This document shows positions 52,069 through 61,274 of a DNA stretch of 64,000 nucleotides, one piece after another; the first letter of the stretch is position 1; each line of letters begins with the position of its first letter. The notes below the pieces were generated by a model that did no database searches, was not told where the DNA came from, and saw nothing but the letters and a program-made list of their open reading frames with translations. Source of the stretch: an uncultured Flavihumibacter sp. (GTDB lineage: Bacteria; Bacteroidota; Bacteroidia; Chitinophagales; Chitinophagaceae); NCBI GenBank assembly GCA_902168105.1, contig CABHOY010000030.1, positions 307,219 through 371,218 on the forward strand, read 5' to 3'. Made by a program: the position numbers and the translations under genes.

Positions 52069-53481
52069 CTACACTTCTTTCAGAATACGGAGTTCTTTAG
52101 GATAGTAATTGTTGATACGGTTCGGTAATATTTTCGCCCATCCGAGCGCCATTTCCTCATACATCATCAGTGCCCACCCTTTCACATCTGTGGTGGCTTC
52201 CGGGTCTTCTTTTCTCAGATAACGCAAGGCCTGTTCGCGGGTCAACGCTACCTGTGGGATCGTTTCCCGTATCATCGTGCTCATTGCCAGCTGGTGATCA
52301 GGTATCAGTTCCTTTGCTGCTAACTGGCCTACCTTTATGCCAGCTTTCCGCAAATATAAGTGCTGTTGCAGTAAAGAAACAACTGACGCCATATTTTCCG
52401 GAAATATTAATACCTCCCCCTGATGCTCCATCAGGAAAAGGTTCTCTGTGTTTTTCACCCATTGCGCTACTTTCGCTTCATCTTTTTTAGAGACTGCAGA
52501 CAGTGTATCACGCTGCTTTTTAGCAGTATATACATCACCTGCCGTCTTGCGGAAACAGCTGATAAAAAAACCTTCTCCCTGTACCTTATCAGGATAAAAG
52601 CGATACCCTTCCGCCATTTGTTCCCCAGCTTCGGTAGTTACAATATTCCAGTTCTCATGAACTGGTATCGCGATATTCTCCACAGAAAGATTCTCCTGGA
52701 TCCATTCCATGATCTCTTCATCTTCTTCCCTGGAATAAGAACAGGTAGCGTAAATAAGAATGCCGTTATCTTTTAACGCTCCCCAGGCATCCGCCAGTAT
52801 CCGTTGCTGCCGCTGACTGCAAAGAATAACATTTTCGGGCGACCACTCTTCTACAGCTTCCGGTTCGCGACGGAAAAGTCCGGAACCGGAACAGGGCGCA
52901 TCCACGACCATCACATCAAAATATCCCGGCAACCTCCCGAAGTCCCTGGGGTCATTGTTCGTCACAATCACATTCGCAGCGCCCCATTTACTGATATTAT
53001 CAGTCAGTACGGCAGCCCTGCTTTTGATCACTTCATTGGAAACCAGTACGCTTTCCGGACTTAACAGGGATTGCAGCAAGGTAGATTTTCCTCCTGGTGC
53101 AGCACACAGGTCCAGTACTTTCAATGATGTGGTCAGATCACAGGCATGGCGCATTACATGTTCCAGGAACATCGAGGAAGCTTCCTGTACATAATAAGCC
53201 CCTCCATGAAAAAAAGGATTGAAGGTGAACGAAGGCCTTGAAGGCAGGTAATATCCATACTGAGACCATGGCACCCGGCTTATGGGGCCCTCTGTCAGTG
53301 AGGCGAGTACCTTTTGTACTGCGTCTTCATCCTTTATTTTATTGGGATTGATCCTGATGGAAGTGACCTTTTCACCTGCCTCATGTACACGCAAAAAGGC
53401 TGCCAAATCCATACCTGGCAGTCCTGTTAATGTATCTGTAAATTTTTTTGGTAAGAAATCCAAGCCCCTTTTTTGCGGCAA
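52069..53481 (-). CDS. RNA m5C methyltransferase (NOL1/NOP2/Sun, RsmF-like)
   Basis: 470 residues. Rossmann methyltransferase: VLDLCAAPGGKSTLLQSLL (SAM), NDPRDFGRLPGYFDVMVVDAPCSGSGLFRR with the motif IV cysteine, and YATCSYSREEDEEIMEW with the motif VI catalytic cysteine. The C-terminal third (about 310-470) contains an RsmF-like PUA-type tail (DVKGWALMMYEEMALGWAKI). It methylates a cytosine in rRNA, probably 16S, by analogy with RsmF; the exact site cannot be told. It lies 92 bp after pntB on the same strand. Confidence 0.93.
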   Translation of the reverse strand: MPQKRGLDFLPKKFTDTLTGLPGMDLAAFLRVHEAGEKVTSIRINPNKIKDEDAVQKVLASLTEGPISRVPWSQYGYYLPSRPSFTFNPFFHGGAYYVQEASSMFLEHVMRHACDLTTSLKVLDLCAAPGGKSTLLQSLLSPESVLVSNEVIKSRAAVLTDNISKWGAANVIVTNNDPRDFGRLPGYFDVMVVDAPCSGSGLFRREPEAVEEWSPENVILCSQRQQRILADAWGALKDNGILIYATCSYSREEDEEIMEWIQENLSVENIAIPVHENWNIVTTEAGEQMAEGYRFYPDKVQGEGFFISCFRKTAGDVYTAKKQRDTLSAVSKKDEAKVAQWVKNTENLFLMEHQGEVLIFPENMASVVSLLQQHLYLRKAGIKVGQLAAKELIPDHQLAMSTMIRETIPQVALTREQALRYLRKEDPEATTDVKGWALMMYEEMALGWAKILPNRINNYYPKELRILKEV

Positions 53482-53573
53482 AATACTGAAAAAAAGGGGG
53501 ATGACCGATAGTGAGGCGCAACTGGCGCAGGTCAGGTAACTGCAGCAGGCTATCGCCGGATGGCCAATAGGTG

Positions 53574-54968
53574 TTAAGAGTTAACTATTTCCGCCACCAG
53601 CTGCTGTATAACATGCTTTGCATCACCAAACAGCATTGAGGTCTTCGGCTGGAAGAACAGGTCATTTTCAATACCTGCATATCCGGGTTTCATACTTCGT
53701 TTATTGACGATCACACTCCTTGCATTCTCCACTTCCAGGATCGGCATGCCGTAAATAGGACTGGCAGGATCGTTTTTGGCAGCAGGATTCACAACATCGT
53801 TAGCCCCGAGCACCAGCACAACATCAGTAGTATTAAACTGGCCATTGGCCTGTTCCATTTCCAGTAGTTTTTCGTAAGACACATCCGCTTCCGCCAACAA
53901 CACATTCATATGTCCCGGCATACGTCCCGCCACCGGGTGAATAGCATATCTCACTTCAACACCTCTTGCTTCCAGCAAAGTTTCAAGCTCGTGACAGGCA
54001 TGCTGTGCCTGGGCGACAGCCAGACCATAACCTGGTACGATCATTACTTTTTGCGCATAGGCCATGATAACGGCCGTATCCGACAAACTGATCTCCTTAT
54101 AGGCCCCCTGTTCCTTGTTGGCGGAAGCTGCCTTCGGCCCCCCAAAAGAGCCGATCAGTACATTCCTTAAAGAACGGTTCATCGCTTTACACATCAGTAT
54201 TGTCAGTATTGTACCAGCAGAACCAACCAGTATCCCACCTGTCAGCATAACCGGGTTGTTGTACAGGAAACCGCCACAGGCAGCTGCTACGCCGGTAAAT
54301 GAATTCAGCAAAGAGATCACTACCGGCATATCCGCTCCTCCGATAGGCAAAACAAAACAAACTCCGTATAACAGTGACAGTAAAAGTACTACTACAAAAA
54401 GTACAACCGTTGCCGGAGGCAACATTGCTGTTACAATAACTGCGAGCAGCAGTATTACCGCCAGTATCAGCAAATTGAAGATATGTTGTCCTCTAAACGA
54501 AACGTCCCGTATGCTACCGTTCAATTTCCCCCAGGCAATGACTGAACCTGCAAATGATACCGCACCAATGATCATCCCCGCAAATATGATCACCAGCTGC
54601 ATTCTGACAGGAGCGCTTTCACGGAAGATCGGGTCTATCATATGTTCAAACTCCACCACAGAGATCAATGCCGCACAGGCGCCGCCCATACCATTGAACA
54701 GACTGACCATTTCGGGCATAGCCGTCATCTTTACTCTTTTGGCCGATACCAGTCCGATAACACCACCTATGAGCAGACCTGCCATGATCCATCCATAATT
54801 ATGCAATCCCTCTCCATGATTTCTGTAAAGAAAAATAGTGCCCAGTATCGCCAATGTCATCCCTCCTGCAGCAATAGCATTACCTTTCCTGGCGGAAGCG
54901 GGATTACTCAGCATTTTTAAGCCTACGATAAATGTAACAGAGCCTATCAGATAGATCAGCGATAACAT
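53574..54968 (-). CDS. pntB: NAD(P) transhydrogenase subunit beta
   Basis: 464 residues. N-terminal membrane part with eight or nine helices (about 1-250), including SLFNGMGGACAALISVVEFE and GGADMPVVISLLNSFTGVAAACGGF; C-terminal NADP-binding domain III from about 285 with VPGYGLAVAQAQHACHEL, HPVAGRMPGHMNVLLAEADV and ALLVLGANDVVNP read here as VLVLGANDVVNPAA. It couples hydride transfer between NAD and NADP to proton movement. Last of three pnt genes, 20 bp after the small alpha-2 subunit. Confidence 0.95.
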   Translation of the reverse strand: MLSLIYLIGSVTFIVGLKMLSNPASARKGNAIAAGGMTLAILGTIFLYRNHGEGLHNYGWIMAGLLIGGVIGLVSAKRVKMTAMPEMVSLFNGMGGACAALISVVEFEHMIDPIFRESAPVRMQLVIIFAGMIIGAVSFAGSVIAWGKLNGSIRDVSFRGQHIFNLLILAVILLLAVIVTAMLPPATVVLFVVVLLLSLLYGVCFVLPIGGADMPVVISLLNSFTGVAAACGGFLYNNPVMLTGGILVGSAGTILTILMCKAMNRSLRNVLIGSFGGPKAASANKEQGAYKEISLSDTAVIMAYAQKVMIVPGYGLAVAQAQHACHELETLLEARGVEVRYAIHPVAGRMPGHMNVLLAEADVSYEKLLEMEQANGQFNTTDVVLVLGANDVVNPAAKNDPASPIYGMPILEVENARSVIVNKRSMKPGYAGIENDLFFQPKTSMLFGDAKHVIQQLVAEIVNS

Positions 54969-54988
54969 AGTGTAATGATTAAGTACAA

Positions 54989-55303
54989 TTATTTGGTCTT
55001 TTTAGACCTGAACATTTCAAGCATTCTATCTGTCACTACAAAACCACCTACTACATTGACAGTGCCTAGAATAACCGCAAGGAACCCCAATATCAGGGCC
55101 AGGTAATTATCCGTTTCAGCCTCCCCCATTACAATGATAGCGCCGATGATCACCACACCATGAATAGCATTAGCGCCACTCATCAATGGTGTATGTAATA
55201 CGGATGGCACCCGTGATATAACCTCCACTCCAAGAAAGATGGAGAGGATAACAATATATATCGCGTCCAGGTGCTGCTCTAAGAAAGAAAAAAGAATTTC
55301 CAT
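54989..55303 (-). CDS. pntAB: NAD(P) transhydrogenase subunit alpha, membrane part
   Basis: 104 residues with three hydrophobic helices (about 15-30, 45-62, 70-92). PSVLHTPLMSGANAIHGVVIIG is the family mark of the alpha-2 part (domain II). In E. coli this is fused to PntA; here it is a separate protein. 37 bp after the NAD-binding subunit and 20 bp before pntB. Confidence 0.94.
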   Translation of the reverse strand: MEILFSFLEQHLDAIYIVILSIFLGVEVISRVPSVLHTPLMSGANAIHGVVIIGAIIVMGEAETDNYLALILGFLAVILGTVNVVGGFVVTDRMLEMFRSKKTK

Positions 55304-55340
55304 TATTGGGGATCATTGATTTCAGGAATAGATGACGGCA

Positions 55341-56471
55341 CTACAATTTCACGCTGTCCACCTGTCTGAGCCGCTCACTGGTAACATTACCACTGTGGGT
55401 AATACAAGCGCCCTGCACGATATCATCAGAAAAATTCAATACCAGGTCGCCATCCTTTACCAGTAACTGCAAAAAATTGAAAATATTCTTAGCATATAAT
55501 TTACTGGCGTCTGAAGGCATCGAAGAAGGTAAATTGGAATCGCCAATGATCGTGACACCTTTGTGCACAACCGTTTTGTTATTCTCCGTAAATGCAGTAT
55601 TTCCTCCCGTAGCTGCTGCGAGATCAACGATTACGGCACCGGCCCTCATTCTTTCCAACATCTCTGCAGTGATCAGGATAGGCGCCTTTTTACCAGGTAT
55701 CTGTGCTGTTGTGATAACAATATCTGATTTGGCGATGCTTTCAGCTATTTTCTCCTGTTGCCGTTGTTTATACACGTCTGTTTGCTCTACCGCATAGCCT
55801 CCGGCTTTGGATGCATCTGCCGCACCCTCTACCTCGATAAACCTGGCGCCAAGACTTACCACTTCTTCCTTTACAGCTGGCCGGGTATCAAATACTTCCA
55901 CTACAGCTCCTAATCTTCTGGCGGTGGCAATAGCCTGTAATCCGGCGACGCCTGCACCCAGTATCAATACCTTTGCCGGGGCAATAGTGCCCGCCGCAGT
56001 CATGAACATAGGTAAATAACGGCTGTAACTCCAGGCCGCCAGCAATACGGCCTTATACCCGGCAATATTTGCCTGGGAACTCAGCACGTCCATACTCTGT
56101 GCACGGGTGGTTCGGGGTACGCTATCAAGACTGAATGTGGTCAGCTGCCGGTCAGCCCATTGCTGCATAGTTGCAGCGTTATTAAATGGCTGATAAATGC
56201 CGGTCAGCACTTTACCTGCGGGGATGGACTTCCAGGCCTGTTCATCTGGGATCTGAATGCAGAGAATGATATCTGCCTGTTGCAGGATTTCAGTGGCAGA
56301 CTTTAGCACCGCACCTGCCTGTACATAGGATTCATCAGGATAATAAGCCTGGGTTCCGGCATCCGGTTCTATCCAAACCGTTACTCCCTGTTTTCCTAAC
56401 TGCTTCACAATGTCCGGCACTAAAGAAACCCTGTTTTCTCCTGGCTGTTCTTTTAGGACGCCTGCGATCAT
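55341..56471 (-). CDS. pntAA: NAD(P) transhydrogenase subunit alpha, NAD-binding part
   Basis: 376 residues. PntA/alanine-dehydrogenase fold: KEQPGENRVSLVPDIVKQLG, MDVLSSQANIAGYKAVLLAA, the Rossmann loop VLILGAGVAGLQAIATARRLGA, VVEVFDTRPAVKEEVVSLGA and VIVDLAAATGGNTAFT. It binds NAD(H) outside the membrane (domain I). First gene of the three-subunit operon; the promoter should lie just right of 56471. Confidence 0.95.
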   Translation of the reverse strand: MIAGVLKEQPGENRVSLVPDIVKQLGKQGVTVWIEPDAGTQAYYPDESYVQAGAVLKSATEILQQADIILCIQIPDEQAWKSIPAGKVLTGIYQPFNNAATMQQWADRQLTTFSLDSVPRTTRAQSMDVLSSQANIAGYKAVLLAAWSYSRYLPMFMTAAGTIAPAKVLILGAGVAGLQAIATARRLGAVVEVFDTRPAVKEEVVSLGARFIEVEGAADASKAGGYAVEQTDVYKQRQQEKIAESIAKSDIVITTAQIPGKKAPILITAEMLERMRAGAVIVDLAAATGGNTAFTENNKTVVHKGVTIIGDSNLPSSMPSDASKLYAKNIFNFLQLLVKDGDLVLNFSDDIVQGACITHSGNVTSERLRQVDSVKL

Positions 56472-56651
56472 CTAATGGAATTTATAGTCTGAATTTACGG
56501 TAGTTTTCTTAAATATAACGCTTAACGGCAAGTTGAACAAAAAGTTCCCCGGCTCATCAGGACACGCCTGGCAGGATATTGGTGTGCTGAACATAGTAAC
56601 AGTCCTTATTCAGGCTGAGTTTGTTTTAGCAGAAATCAAAACTTTTATATT

Positions 56652-58106
56652 ATGCCAAAAGATCAAAATGGAAAATTTACGCCGATTAAGGGAAAACCTT
56701 CTGGTAACGGGAAAGAGGGTCTGGGATTGAGGAGAACAATTTCTCCTGAAGAACTGGCGACAGACCTGGCAATGACCGACAAATACGCCATGGGGCCTGA
56801 TCAACTGCAACCCGCTGTTCATATGCGGCACCCCAACAGGGATACTGCGAAAAAAGCCGTACAGCAACAAGGTGTCCGAGAAGCTTCTTCCGATAAAATC
56901 ATCGAAGAAACTTTTGACAAGGAGCATCCTGCTATTGCTGCCCGACAACTATCCGGAAGGCCGGATAAGGAAGTATTCACAGGTTTAGCAGGACAAAAGA
57001 GCAATCTGTCTCTATCCATTTATTTACCCACCCACTCCTCCGGTAAAGAGGTTAATGAACAGCAGGACCTGATCCTGTTTAAAAATATGCTGCAAAGATC
57101 GCAGAAGCTACTGGAAGAAAGGAAGATAGATCCCGCACAGATACAAAAGATGCTGCAACCTGGATTTGACCTGCTCAGAGACGATCAATTCTGGTTAAAT
57201 CAACAGGAAGGACTAGCCTGCTTTATCACCGATAATTCATTCCGTTATTTACAGCTTCCGGTAGCAGTACAAGAGCAGATATATTGCAATAATTCGTTCA
57301 TGTTAACGCCCTTATTGCCCATCATTAGCAGGAACGAGCAGTTCTATCTCCTGGCCTTCAGTAAACACAATGCAAAGTTGTTCCTCGCCGACGCATTTGG
57401 TATGCAGGAAATACCTGTGGAAGGGATGCCCAATGGTATGGACGATGTGATACATTTTGAAGAAAAAGGAGACAAGCAATTATTCCGTACAGGGAGCTCC
57501 GGTGGCGGACAAGGCGCTAACTATCATGGCATGAATTCTAATCCTGACCACAAAACAGATATTGCTAATTACCTGGAAGAAGTGGACAGGACAATATGGA
57601 AAGAAGTATTATCCGATAAACATATACCTCTCCTGTTGGCAGCGGTAGACTATCTGCAACCTATTTACAGGAAAATATCCCGTTATCAGCATATCACAAC
57701 TGAAACACTGACAGGTAATTTTGAGCATGAAAAGCCCATTAACATCTACAAACAGGCAAGAGAAAAGATGGAGCCCCATTTTGGGAAGAAGCAGCAACAG
57801 GCATTGGAAAAATATTATAACGGTTCAGCCAGTGCGCTGACCTCGTCCATACCTGATGATGTGATCCCTGCCACATACTATGGGCAGGCAGATTGCCTGT
57901 TCGTTGAGAAAGGTGCATGCCTTTGGGGTACATTTAATGCAGTTGAAAATAAAGTAGCTATCCATGAAACCGAACAGCCCGGGGATGAGTGTCTATTGAA
58001 TAACGCAATAGCACAGACGATTCTCCATAATGGGGATGTATTCATCCTGGAGAGATCGGAAATGCCGGCTGAGAGTAGTATAGCAGCTTCATTGCGCTAT
58101 GCATAA
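56652..58106 (+). CDS. Probable baeRF family protein with an N-terminal extension
   Basis: 484 residues. About 1-115 is a low-complexity, charged extension (PKDQNGKFTPIKGKPSGNGK, EELATDLAMTDKYAMG). From about 120 the sequence follows the bacterial release-factor-like (baeRF) pattern: LSLSIYLPTHSSGKEVNEQQ, DLILFKNMLQRSQKLLEERK, LRDDQFWLNQQEGLACF, YLLAFSKHNAKLFLADAFGM, and a later VDRTIWKEVLSD / IPLLLAAVDYLQPIYRKIS pair. baeRF proteins are homologues of archaeal/eukaryal RF1 with no proven bacterial role. I assign it from memory of the family's motif order; the exact baeRF subfamily is not certain. Stand-alone gene. Confidence 0.72.
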   Translation: MPKDQNGKFTPIKGKPSGNGKEGLGLRRTISPEELATDLAMTDKYAMGPDQLQPAVHMRHPNRDTAKKAVQQQGVREASSDKIIEETFDKEHPAIAARQLSGRPDKEVFTGLAGQKSNLSLSIYLPTHSSGKEVNEQQDLILFKNMLQRSQKLLEERKIDPAQIQKMLQPGFDLLRDDQFWLNQQEGLACFITDNSFRYLQLPVAVQEQIYCNNSFMLTPLLPIISRNEQFYLLAFSKHNAKLFLADAFGMQEIPVEGMPNGMDDVIHFEEKGDKQLFRTGSSGGGQGANYHGMNSNPDHKTDIANYLEEVDRTIWKEVLSDKHIPLLLAAVDYLQPIYRKISRYQHITTETLTGNFEHEKPINIYKQAREKMEPHFGKKQQQALEKYYNGSASALTSSIPDDVIPATYYGQADCLFVEKGACLWGTFNAVENKVAIHETEQPGDECLLNNAIAQTILHNGDVFILERSEMPAESSIAASLRYA

Positions 58107-58111
58107 AATAG

Positions 58112-58142
58112 AAGACTGGCCAGAGAAGATCTGGTCAGTCTT
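58112..58142. terminator. Terminator between the baeRF-like and membrane protein genes
   Basis: 13-bp stem with one G-T pair (AAGACTGGCCAGA with TCTGGTCAGTCTT) around a 5-nt loop, then T-rich sequence. Genes converge. Confidence 0.75.
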
Positions 58143-58151
58143 TATTATTTA

Positions 58152-59255
58152 TTATGCATGACCTGCGCCCTCGTCTTCAGGGATCACTACATTATCCTGT
58201 GCAGGCTTCGCATTTATTTTTAACTGATAACTACCCGGTGTTGCAGCATTTTCCGGCTTTACTAAAAGTGTTACCGCATCCTTCTCCTTCAATGCTTCCG
58301 GCAGTGTATAAGTAAAACTAATACTATCAGGTTTACGGTCAATGTCTTGTATTACGTCATCTCCTACGGAAATATCTACCTTTCCTTCATCCATCTTCTC
58401 TCCTTTCAGTGTAATGACCGTTGGCTGTCCAGCTTCCAGGGGAGCTGCATCTATACCTGTTATCTTCAATCCGCCATTTTTCAACTGGTCAGGACGTTCT
58501 TCTCTTGGCCTGAACAATACTTCAAATACTTCCTTTAATTTAAGTGTGGCCCGATCAGTAAATAACCCTGATAATATTGAAATAGTCATTACCCCGTAGA
58601 TATTAATATTCGCACCATCGTCACTCATATTCAAAAATCCGCCGCGAAAAACAAAGTAAACAGCTAGCGCCAGCGCAGCCGCTGTAAACGGTTTAACACA
58701 ATACCAGAGTATCCAGCTTTTTCTGAATTTCCCCGCGCCAATATAACTGGTAAATGAAGCTGAGATATGGATCATATTTCCCAAAAATCCCGCTACGGCA
58801 ACCAGGATCAAAAGCAATGTATTTATGTGTATCAGTTTATCTTCGGATGCAGTATTTAGCTGTATTACAGGCGCATCTTGCCCTGAAACAATTACATCTT
58901 TTTGCAATGGAGGTGAAATTATACTCTCTACAGTACTATCAGATTTTATCCGGGCACTATCTACGGCATTACTTTCAGCTGTTACAGCTGTTTCCCGTTT
59001 TACTATGCTTGTATCGATCATACTGTCAACAAGCCTGACATGAAACCACCTGAAAGTATACAACGAGGTAGTATTTTCTTTAGGCCCTGGTATTCTGTCC
59101 GGCCAATGCCCTACGAGATAAAAGGCGCTGAAGAATGTAAAGAAAATGATGATCACTCCTGCGTAAAATTTTCCAACAGCAGTTATTTCATTACCATCAT
59201 TGTCTTTGTAAGGAGGACGGGGTGCCGCAGGAGAGGCATTTTGCGTTTCAGCCAT
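58152..59255 (-). CDS. Membrane protein with a C-terminal IPT/TIG-like domain, unknown function
   Basis: 367 residues. One helix near 30-50 (FYAGVIIIFFTFFSAFYLVG), a Ser/Thr/Asp-rich extracytoplasmic stretch (about 70-140), then three more helices (about 143-162, 182-203 and 214-232), and a C-terminal beta domain from about 260 (LKITGIDAAPLEAGQPTVIT, KGEKMDEGKVDISVGDD) like IPT/TIG or Ig-type modules. I do not recognise a family. It lies 98 bp after the Fpg/Nei gene on the same strand and could be a separate unit. Confidence 0.75.
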   Translation of the reverse strand: MAETQNASPAAPRPPYKDNDGNEITAVGKFYAGVIIIFFTFFSAFYLVGHWPDRIPGPKENTTSLYTFRWFHVRLVDSMIDTSIVKRETAVTAESNAVDSARIKSDSTVESIISPPLQKDVIVSGQDAPVIQLNTASEDKLIHINTLLLILVAVAGFLGNMIHISASFTSYIGAGKFRKSWILWYCVKPFTAAALALAVYFVFRGGFLNMSDDGANINIYGVMTISILSGLFTDRATLKLKEVFEVLFRPREERPDQLKNGGLKITGIDAAPLEAGQPTVITLKGEKMDEGKVDISVGDDVIQDIDRKPDSISFTYTLPEALKEKDAVTLLVKPENAATPGSYQLKINAKPAQDNVVIPEDEGAGHA

Positions 59256-59353
59256 AACGATGCATTAAATACTGTTGAAGAAAACGACAGCACTTTTCCC
59301 GACATCACAGCTATGTTATTTTGATTATTGATATTGTAGTATGAATATAAGCC

Positions 59354-60133
59354 TTATTCAAATAATTCCTGCTCATCTGTGTAATATGTCTTCCTGCTAT
59401 TCAATTCCTTTTGAACTATCTCACCGCCCGTCGGACTATGCGTTTGCTTCGGATGATGGATCTTTAAGAAATCACGTATCTCTCCGGCAATAATATCAGG
59501 ATGTTCTTTACGGATATTTTTCTCTGCTTCTTTCAATACTTTGTGAATAGCATGATGCAGTGCTTTGACCTTTGCCGCAGGTATCTTATTGCTGATGGAA
59601 AAGGGCGATATTCCTGCTTCCCATAAGATCTCATCAGCATAAGCATTTCCTATTCCGCGTATAATATGTTGATCAAGTAATATCTTCTTGACAGCAGTTT
59701 TCTTTTTACCCAGCTGTTCCTCCAGGTATTTCACAGTAAATTCGTCTGACAAGGCATCAGGAACATCTGTTTCTTCCGGATTCAGGGAAGGCAGTGCTAT
59801 ACCCTGATAATCGGTCAGTGCAAGCCCCGTTCCGCCCTTAAACGAAATTTCGAGGATGGTATGTTTGTTAGTGTTCTTTTCTTCGAAGAAATAGAGCTTA
59901 CCATGCAGCATCAGGTGCATACCTAATACTACATCATTTTTAAATTTAAAACGAAGCTCTTTTCCTTCCCTGTATACCTTCTCCAGCTTCTCCCCTTCAA
60001 TAGCCTTTTTAAAAGCTGTTGGTGTATCCTTTGCTTTTTTGGTATTCTCAAGTTTCACTTCTTCCACGACCTTTCCGGCTAGTTTTTTATCAAGGTTATG
60101 GCTGAACACCTGCAGATCTGGTAATTCCGGCAT
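59354..60133 (-). CDS. Fpg/Nei family DNA glycosylase without a zinc finger
   Basis: 259 residues. Starts MPELPDLQVFSHNLDKKLAG, with Pro2 as nucleophile and Glu3 as in the family. The core has LGMHLMLHGKLYFFEEKN (place of the conserved lysine) and the H2TH part IIRGIGNAYADEILWEAGIS. The C-terminus, GGEIVQKELNSRKTYYTDEQ, keeps the beta-hairpin shape of the zinc finger but has no cysteine, like the zincless finger of NEIL1. It removes oxidised bases from DNA. The DUF72 gene lies upstream; both are DNA-repair-neighbour genes in many genomes. Confidence 0.88.
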   Translation of the reverse strand: MPELPDLQVFSHNLDKKLAGKVVEEVKLENTKKAKDTPTAFKKAIEGEKLEKVYREGKELRFKFKNDVVLGMHLMLHGKLYFFEEKNTNKHTILEISFKGGTGLALTDYQGIALPSLNPEETDVPDALSDEFTVKYLEEQLGKKKTAVKKILLDQHIIRGIGNAYADEILWEAGISPFSISNKIPAAKVKALHHAIHKVLKEAEKNIRKEHPDIIAGEIRDFLKIHHPKQTHSPTGGEIVQKELNSRKTYYTDEQELFE

Positions 60134-60173
60134 ATGTTATATTATTTGGGTGAAGATTGTATGATCGCATTTC

Positions 60174-60428
60174 CTATCGCACCAACAAATTTCTTGTCTT
60201 AAATCCATCTATCTTCCAGCCTTTTTCATTCTCCGGATGATTCCAATACTGGCGTCATTCAGAATGATAATCATATTCCTCACAAAGACCGTCATAACAA
60301 GTTTGTCCTATCGGGATAGTTTCTCCAAGGTAATGCTTTTCATTGTATGTAAAATCAAATGCAGCAGGTCCCTTTTTCAGTTGTGCTATAACCTCCTGCA
60401 GGAATTCAATAGCAACCCGTTTTGTCAT
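60174..60428 (-). pseudogene. Small ORF interrupted by an in-frame stop, or a 57-residue protein
   Basis: From the ATG at 60428 a frame gives 57 residues (MTKRVAIEFLQEVIAQLKKG, then FTYNEKHYLGETIPIGQTC) and stops with TGA at 60255-60257. Beyond the stop the same frame reads RQYWNHPENEKGWKIDGFKT and is open to 60174, which has the look of a continued protein (84 residues in all). So either a nonsense mutation broke a small gene or the short form is real. No family recognised. It lies between DUF72 and the glycosylase gene. Confidence 0.4.
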
Positions 60429-60467
60429 CTTTTTTGTTGCAGTTTTTTCGTTGCAGTCTTCATCGTA

Positions 60468-61208
60468 TTAAGATTTTGTCAGTTCTATTAATTTCTTCGC
60501 GTTCTCTATAGCATACCCATGAACATCATTATTGAAGAATACCCATATTATATGTCCATCGTCTTTCCATTCCAGCATTTTCTCTGCATATTGCTTTAAT
60601 ACTTTGTCCGGATACGACTTTGCATAAGATCCATCCGGCCCGTGAAATCTCACATAAATATGTTTGGCCGTTACAAACTCCCCATATGGCCATCGTTTTC
60701 CGGATTCCGCAATCACAAATGCGATCTTATACTTTTCCAATAAAGCGATAGCAGCATCTTCCAGCCAGGTGTCATGACGAGGCTCAAGGGCAAATGTATA
60801 TCCTTCGTATTTTTTGAGTGTTTCGAAGAAGTGTGTAACTTTTTCTTCATGAAAGCCTAGTGTTGGTGGAAGTTGTAATAAAACCGGACCCAGATGTTTA
60901 TGTACAGGGTCAAAAATATCGAAGAACTTGGGGAGCGTATCTTCGGGGTCATTCAATTTCTTGATATGTGTTATAAACCGGCTGATCTTGGGACAGAAAC
61001 GGAATCTTGCATTGACGGTTTCCATCCACTTTTGTATAGTTGACGGTTGAGGCAGGTGATAAAAACTTGTATTGATCTCGGTGGTCTGAAAATGATCAGT
61101 ATAATAAGCCAGATAGTCTGTTGGCTTTAATGCTTCAGGATAAAATATCTCCCTCCAATGTTTATAACTCCATCCCGATGTGCCTATATGTATTTTACCA
61201 GTTGCCAT
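60468..61208 (-). CDS. DUF72 (YecE-like) protein
   Basis: 246 residues. TIM-barrel-like family with IHIGTSGWSYKHWREIFYPE at the start, AYYTDHFQTTEINTSFYHLP, FCPKISRFITHIKKL, GPVLLQLPPTLGF, FALEPRHDTWL and the closing WVFFNNDVHGYAIENAKKL. The biochemical role is unknown. Cytoplasmic. It follows the heme oxidase gene by 66 bp on the same strand, and precedes the Fpg/Nei gene. Confidence 0.93.
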   Translation of the reverse strand: MATGKIHIGTSGWSYKHWREIFYPEALKPTDYLAYYTDHFQTTEINTSFYHLPQPSTIQKWMETVNARFRFCPKISRFITHIKKLNDPEDTLPKFFDIFDPVHKHLGPVLLQLPPTLGFHEEKVTHFFETLKKYEGYTFALEPRHDTWLEDAAIALLEKYKIAFVIAESGKRWPYGEFVTAKHIYVRFHGPDGSYAKSYPDKVLKQYAEKMLEWKDDGHIIWVFFNNDVHGYAIENAKKLIELTKS

Positions 61209-61274
61209 AAGAATATAGCAATGGAAAAGCGTGCCAACATGGGCGTGCTCTGCGTGATTATAAATTATTCATTC

